Assembly: GCA_002732905.1 (NCBI GenBank)
Contig: NVTC01000024.1
Location: 21,197 to 29,183, forward strand
Source of the DNA: Robiginitomaculum sp.
Lineage (GTDB): Bacteria; Pseudomonadota; Alphaproteobacteria; Caulobacterales; Maricaulaceae
Direction: 5' to 3'
Length of the DNA stretch: 7,987 nucleotides
Every line of letters starts with the position of its first letter. Position 1 is the stretch's first letter. Below the pieces are notes generated by a model that made no database searches, was not told the origin of the DNA, and saw nothing but the letters and a program-made list of their open reading frames with translations. Positions 6,580 through 7,987 of this stretch are shown here, piece after piece. A program made the translations under genes and the position numbers.

Positions 6580-7059
6580 CTAGGCAGCATTGGCTGCACG
6601 ATTTTCGGTTAGGAGCAAATGCAAAGCCTCATTATTTGGTGCACTACGCAAGCGTTCACGCAGATCTTCACGTCGCAAAAGCCGTGAGACTTGTGCCAAA
6701 GCCTTCAAATGCAGGCTACTAGCATTTGCTGGAGCCAGTAAGAGCACAACCAAGTCCACAGGGCGCTCGTCAATAGATTCGTACTCCAGCGGTGTTTCAA
6801 GTCGAGCAAACACGGCCCGAACTTCATCTATACCCTCAAGTCTAGCATGAGGAATTGCAACACCGTAGCCAACACCCGTACTACCGAGCCGTTCGCGCTC
6901 TGCAACGGCAGCAACAATATCACGCACCTTTACTTTATCACTGGATACAGCTCCACACTTGGACGCCAACTCCGCCATTTCTTGGAACAATTGTTTTTTA
7001 CTGGCGGCATGTAAATTTTGCGCTACGCAACCTTGCGTAAACAATTTTTCAGTATTCAT
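6580..7059 (-). CDS. ptsN: PTS IIA-like nitrogen regulatory protein PtsN (EIIA-Ntr)
   Basis: 159 residues covering one PTS EIIA type-2 (fructose/mannitol) domain and nothing else, the standard length of PtsN. The phosphorylated histidine is H71 in GYGVAIPHARLEGI, preceded by the characteristic ERERLGSTGVG (54-64). It receives phosphate from the PtsP-NPr phosphorelay and works as a cytoplasmic regulator, not as a sugar transporter; no IIB or IIC gene is nearby. In alphaproteobacteria phosphorylated PtsN has been linked to nitrogen status and to control of the (p)ppGpp enzyme SpoT. The position downstream of rpoN and hpf is the classic one. The ribosome site is weak (GTAAGAAA). The 107-bp gap after hpf contains an 18-bp palindrome and a TATAAT hexamer, so separate expression is possible. 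Confidence 0.95.
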   Translation of the reverse strand: MNTEKLFTQGCVAQNLHAASKKQLFQEMAELASKCGAVSSDKVKVRDIVAAVAERERLGSTGVGYGVAIPHARLEGIDEVRAVFARLETPLEYESIDERPVDLVVLLLAPANASSLHLKALAQVSRLLRREDLRERLRSAPNNEALHLLLTENRAANAA

Positions 7060-7087
7060 TTTCTTACGCTTTCTATTACGCTAACTC

Positions 7088-7105
7088 ATATGCATTTATG
7101 CATAT
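7088..7105. repeat. 18-bp perfect inverted repeat upstream of ptsN (possible operator)
   Basis: ATATGCAT, TT, ATGCATAT: two perfect 8-bp arms around a 2-bp centre, about 30 bp before the ptsN start codon. Its right half also gives a tandem TATGCAT repeat. The short centre suits a dimeric DNA-binding protein better than an RNA hairpin, although a 6-bp stem with a 6-base loop could form in the transcript. No regulator is recognised. Confidence 0.45.
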
Positions 7106-7128
7106 TTAGGCACAATTATCCGTATCAA

Positions 7129-7134
7129 ATTATA
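7129..7134 (-). promoter_or_regulatory. Possible -10 element for ptsN
   Basis: An exact TATAAT on the minus strand in the hpf-ptsN gap, about 70 bp before the ptsN ATG. The -35 position (GAGCCG at 17 bp) does not match the consensus, so this is a weak call. If used, transcription would start near 7122, placing the 7088-7105 palindrome about 17-34 bp downstream of the start. Confidence 0.3.
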
Positions 7135-7166
7135 CAGTTTTAAGTTTTGGGCGGCTCTTAGCCTGT

Positions 7167-7733
7167 CTATCGCTGCGGGTCAATCCACCCTACATTGCCA
7201 TCTGCACGTTTGAACACTACATTCAAACCGCCGTGAGCAGCATTGCGAAACATAACGGCCGACGAATCTGTTAGACCTAGCTCCAGTGAGGCCATGCTTA
7301 CGGTCATGGTGCGGATCTCTGTTTTTTGCTCTGATATTACCAGCGGATCAGCGGGTGGGTGATTGTCCTGACCATTGTCCTCTGCACTAACAGGGTTTTG
7401 TAGCACAAACATAGCCAACGCTTCGGCTTTACCTTCTGCACGGTGATCGCTGAGACGGCGTTTATAGCGGCGCAAACGCTTTTCCAGATGCACTAATGCT
7501 TCATCAGAAGCCCCATAAGCGTCTTTCGCATTACCATGAGCCGCCATAGTCGCGCCGGATGGTAGATGCACAGAAATTGATGTGTTAAACCCTGGGCCTT
7601 CTTTGGATATAGATATATGCGCTTCCCCGTCGCGGTGGATATATTTATCCATCATCTCCTCAAGTCGATCATTAATTCTTTCTGAAAGTGCGGTTGAAAC
7701 ATCGATACCTTTGGATACAATATGGATTTGCAT
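7167..7733 (-). CDS. hpf: Ribosome hibernation promoting factor, long form
   Basis: 188 residues, the long HPF form. The N-terminal domain (1 to about 100) has the YfiA/HPF beta-alpha fold and ends in the basic helix KRLRRYKRRLSDH (85-97) that contacts 16S rRNA. A variable linker spans about 100-137. The C-terminal dimerisation domain (about 138-186) shows MFRNAAHGGLNVVFKRADGN and finishes GWIDPQ, close to the family pattern vFrNaetgrvNVvYRRkDGnyGlI. Long HPF alone converts 70S ribosomes to inactive 100S dimers in stationary phase or starvation, without the separate RMF protein of gammaproteobacteria. It follows rpoN by 75 bp. AGGAG sits 9 nt before the ATG. Confidence 0.95.
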   Translation of the reverse strand: MQIHIVSKGIDVSTALSERINDRLEEMMDKYIHRDGEAHISISKEGPGFNTSISVHLPSGATMAAHGNAKDAYGASDEALVHLEKRLRRYKRRLSDHRAEGKAEALAMFVLQNPVSAEDNGQDNHPPADPLVISEQKTEIRTMTVSMASLELGLTDSSAVMFRNAAHGGLNVVFKRADGNVGWIDPQR

Positions 7734-7762
7734 AGGGAAATTCTCCTGTTTGAGTGTGATTT

Positions 7763-7791
7763 ATCTTAGCATTGTTTGCGACCAAGGTCAG
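7763..7791 (-). promoter_or_regulatory. Candidate hpf promoter
   Basis: On the minus strand CTGACC (-35, 4 of 6) and TAAGAT (-10, 4 of 6) are separated by exactly 17 bp, and TGC directly before TAAGAT makes an extended -10. A nearly pure A/T stretch (about 7796-7820) abuts the -35 and could act as an UP element. It would allow hpf-ptsN-ppx to be transcribed apart from rpoN. Confidence 0.4.
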
Positions 7792-7808
7792 GTGAAAAAT
7801 AATGATTA

Positions 7809-7987
7809 TTATTTATTTTTCAATATCCGGCGCCTTTGCACTGAAGAAGGAATGTTCAAGCTTTCGCGGTATTTGGCAACTGTGCGTCTCGCTATATCTA
7901 TGCCTTGATCTTTCAGGAGTTTAACCAATTTATCGTCTGACGCCACGGACTTAACTTCACGTTCCTCATCAATCAATATTTTAATTT
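7809..7987 (-). CDS. rpoN: RNA polymerase sigma-54 factor RpoN, C-terminal end (5' part beyond window)
   Basis: The last 58 codons are visible on the minus strand, ending in TAA at 7809-7811. They contain ARRTVAKYR, the RpoN box, which is the near-invariant sigma54 signature that reads the -24 promoter element. It is followed by ESLNIPSSVQRRR, the normal sigma54 terminus. The preceding DDKLVKLLKDQGIDI matches the helix-turn-helix lead-in of the DNA-binding domain. Sigma54 directs transcription of nitrogen, flagellar and stress genes with AAA+ activators. The hpf gene begins 75 bp downstream, the usual order. The gene is not listed as a long frame only because most of it lies outside the window. 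Confidence 0.95.
   Translation of the reverse strand, partial: IKILIDEEREVKSVASDDKLVKLLKDQGIDIARRTVAKYRESLNIPSSVQRRRILKNK

Noticed and set aside
7150..7166. GGCT-AAG-AGCC hairpin after hpf as a terminator
   Set aside because: Only four base pairs with a 3-base loop and no T-tract on the minus strand.

Overview
The window looks like a chromosomal segment of an alphaproteobacterium with moderate to low GC. Supporting signs are the rpoN-hpf-ptsN gene order, a long-form HPF, a ribonucleotide reductase alpha subunit without an ATP cone, and a WCHDS-type thioredoxin-like protein of a kind I associate with Caulobacterales and sphingomonads. A marine Hyphomonadaceae-like host is a guess from the gene set, not something the sequence proves. 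Almost everything here is ordinary housekeeping or metabolic DNA. I see no mobile element, CRISPR array, tRNA, rRNA or phage gene.

Layout: (1) Positions 1-437, minus strand: the N-terminal third of a Baeyer-Villiger/FMO-type flavin monooxygenase, running off the left edge. (2) Divergent from it, positions 551-1777, plus strand: a two-gene unit, an exported monothiol thioredoxin-like protein and a polytopic membrane protein resembling YdjM-type metal-dependent hydrolases. (3) Positions 1770-2522, minus strand: a DJ-1/PfpI (Hsp31-like) protein whose 3' end overlaps the membrane protein gene by 8 bp. (4) Positions 2523-3093: a 571-bp AT-rich intergenic region ending in the nrdA control region. 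It holds a pair of NrdR boxes exactly 31 bp apart over a sigma70-type promoter, then a leader with a perfect hairpin that overlaps a sigma54-like -24/-12 motif. (5) Positions 3094-5028, plus strand: nrdA. (6) Positions 5041-7987, minus strand: rpoN (3' end only), hpf, ptsN and a Ppx/GppA phosphatase, all in one direction.

How the genes fit together: the right half is a starvation and growth-control cluster. RpoN (sigma54), HPF (ribosome hibernation), PtsN (EIIA-Ntr, nitrogen and (p)ppGpp signalling in alphaproteobacteria) and Ppx/GppA (polyphosphate or pppGpp hydrolysis) plausibly act in one physiological response. nrdA supplies dNTPs and appears to be under NrdR control. Its partner nrdB is not adjacent, so it must lie elsewhere. 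The left half (monooxygenase, thioredoxin-like protein, DJ-1 protein) has a loose redox or reactive-carbonyl theme, but no shared pathway can be shown. The items most worth a second look are the nrdA control region, the 18-bp palindrome in front of ptsN, and the ptsN-ppx linkage.
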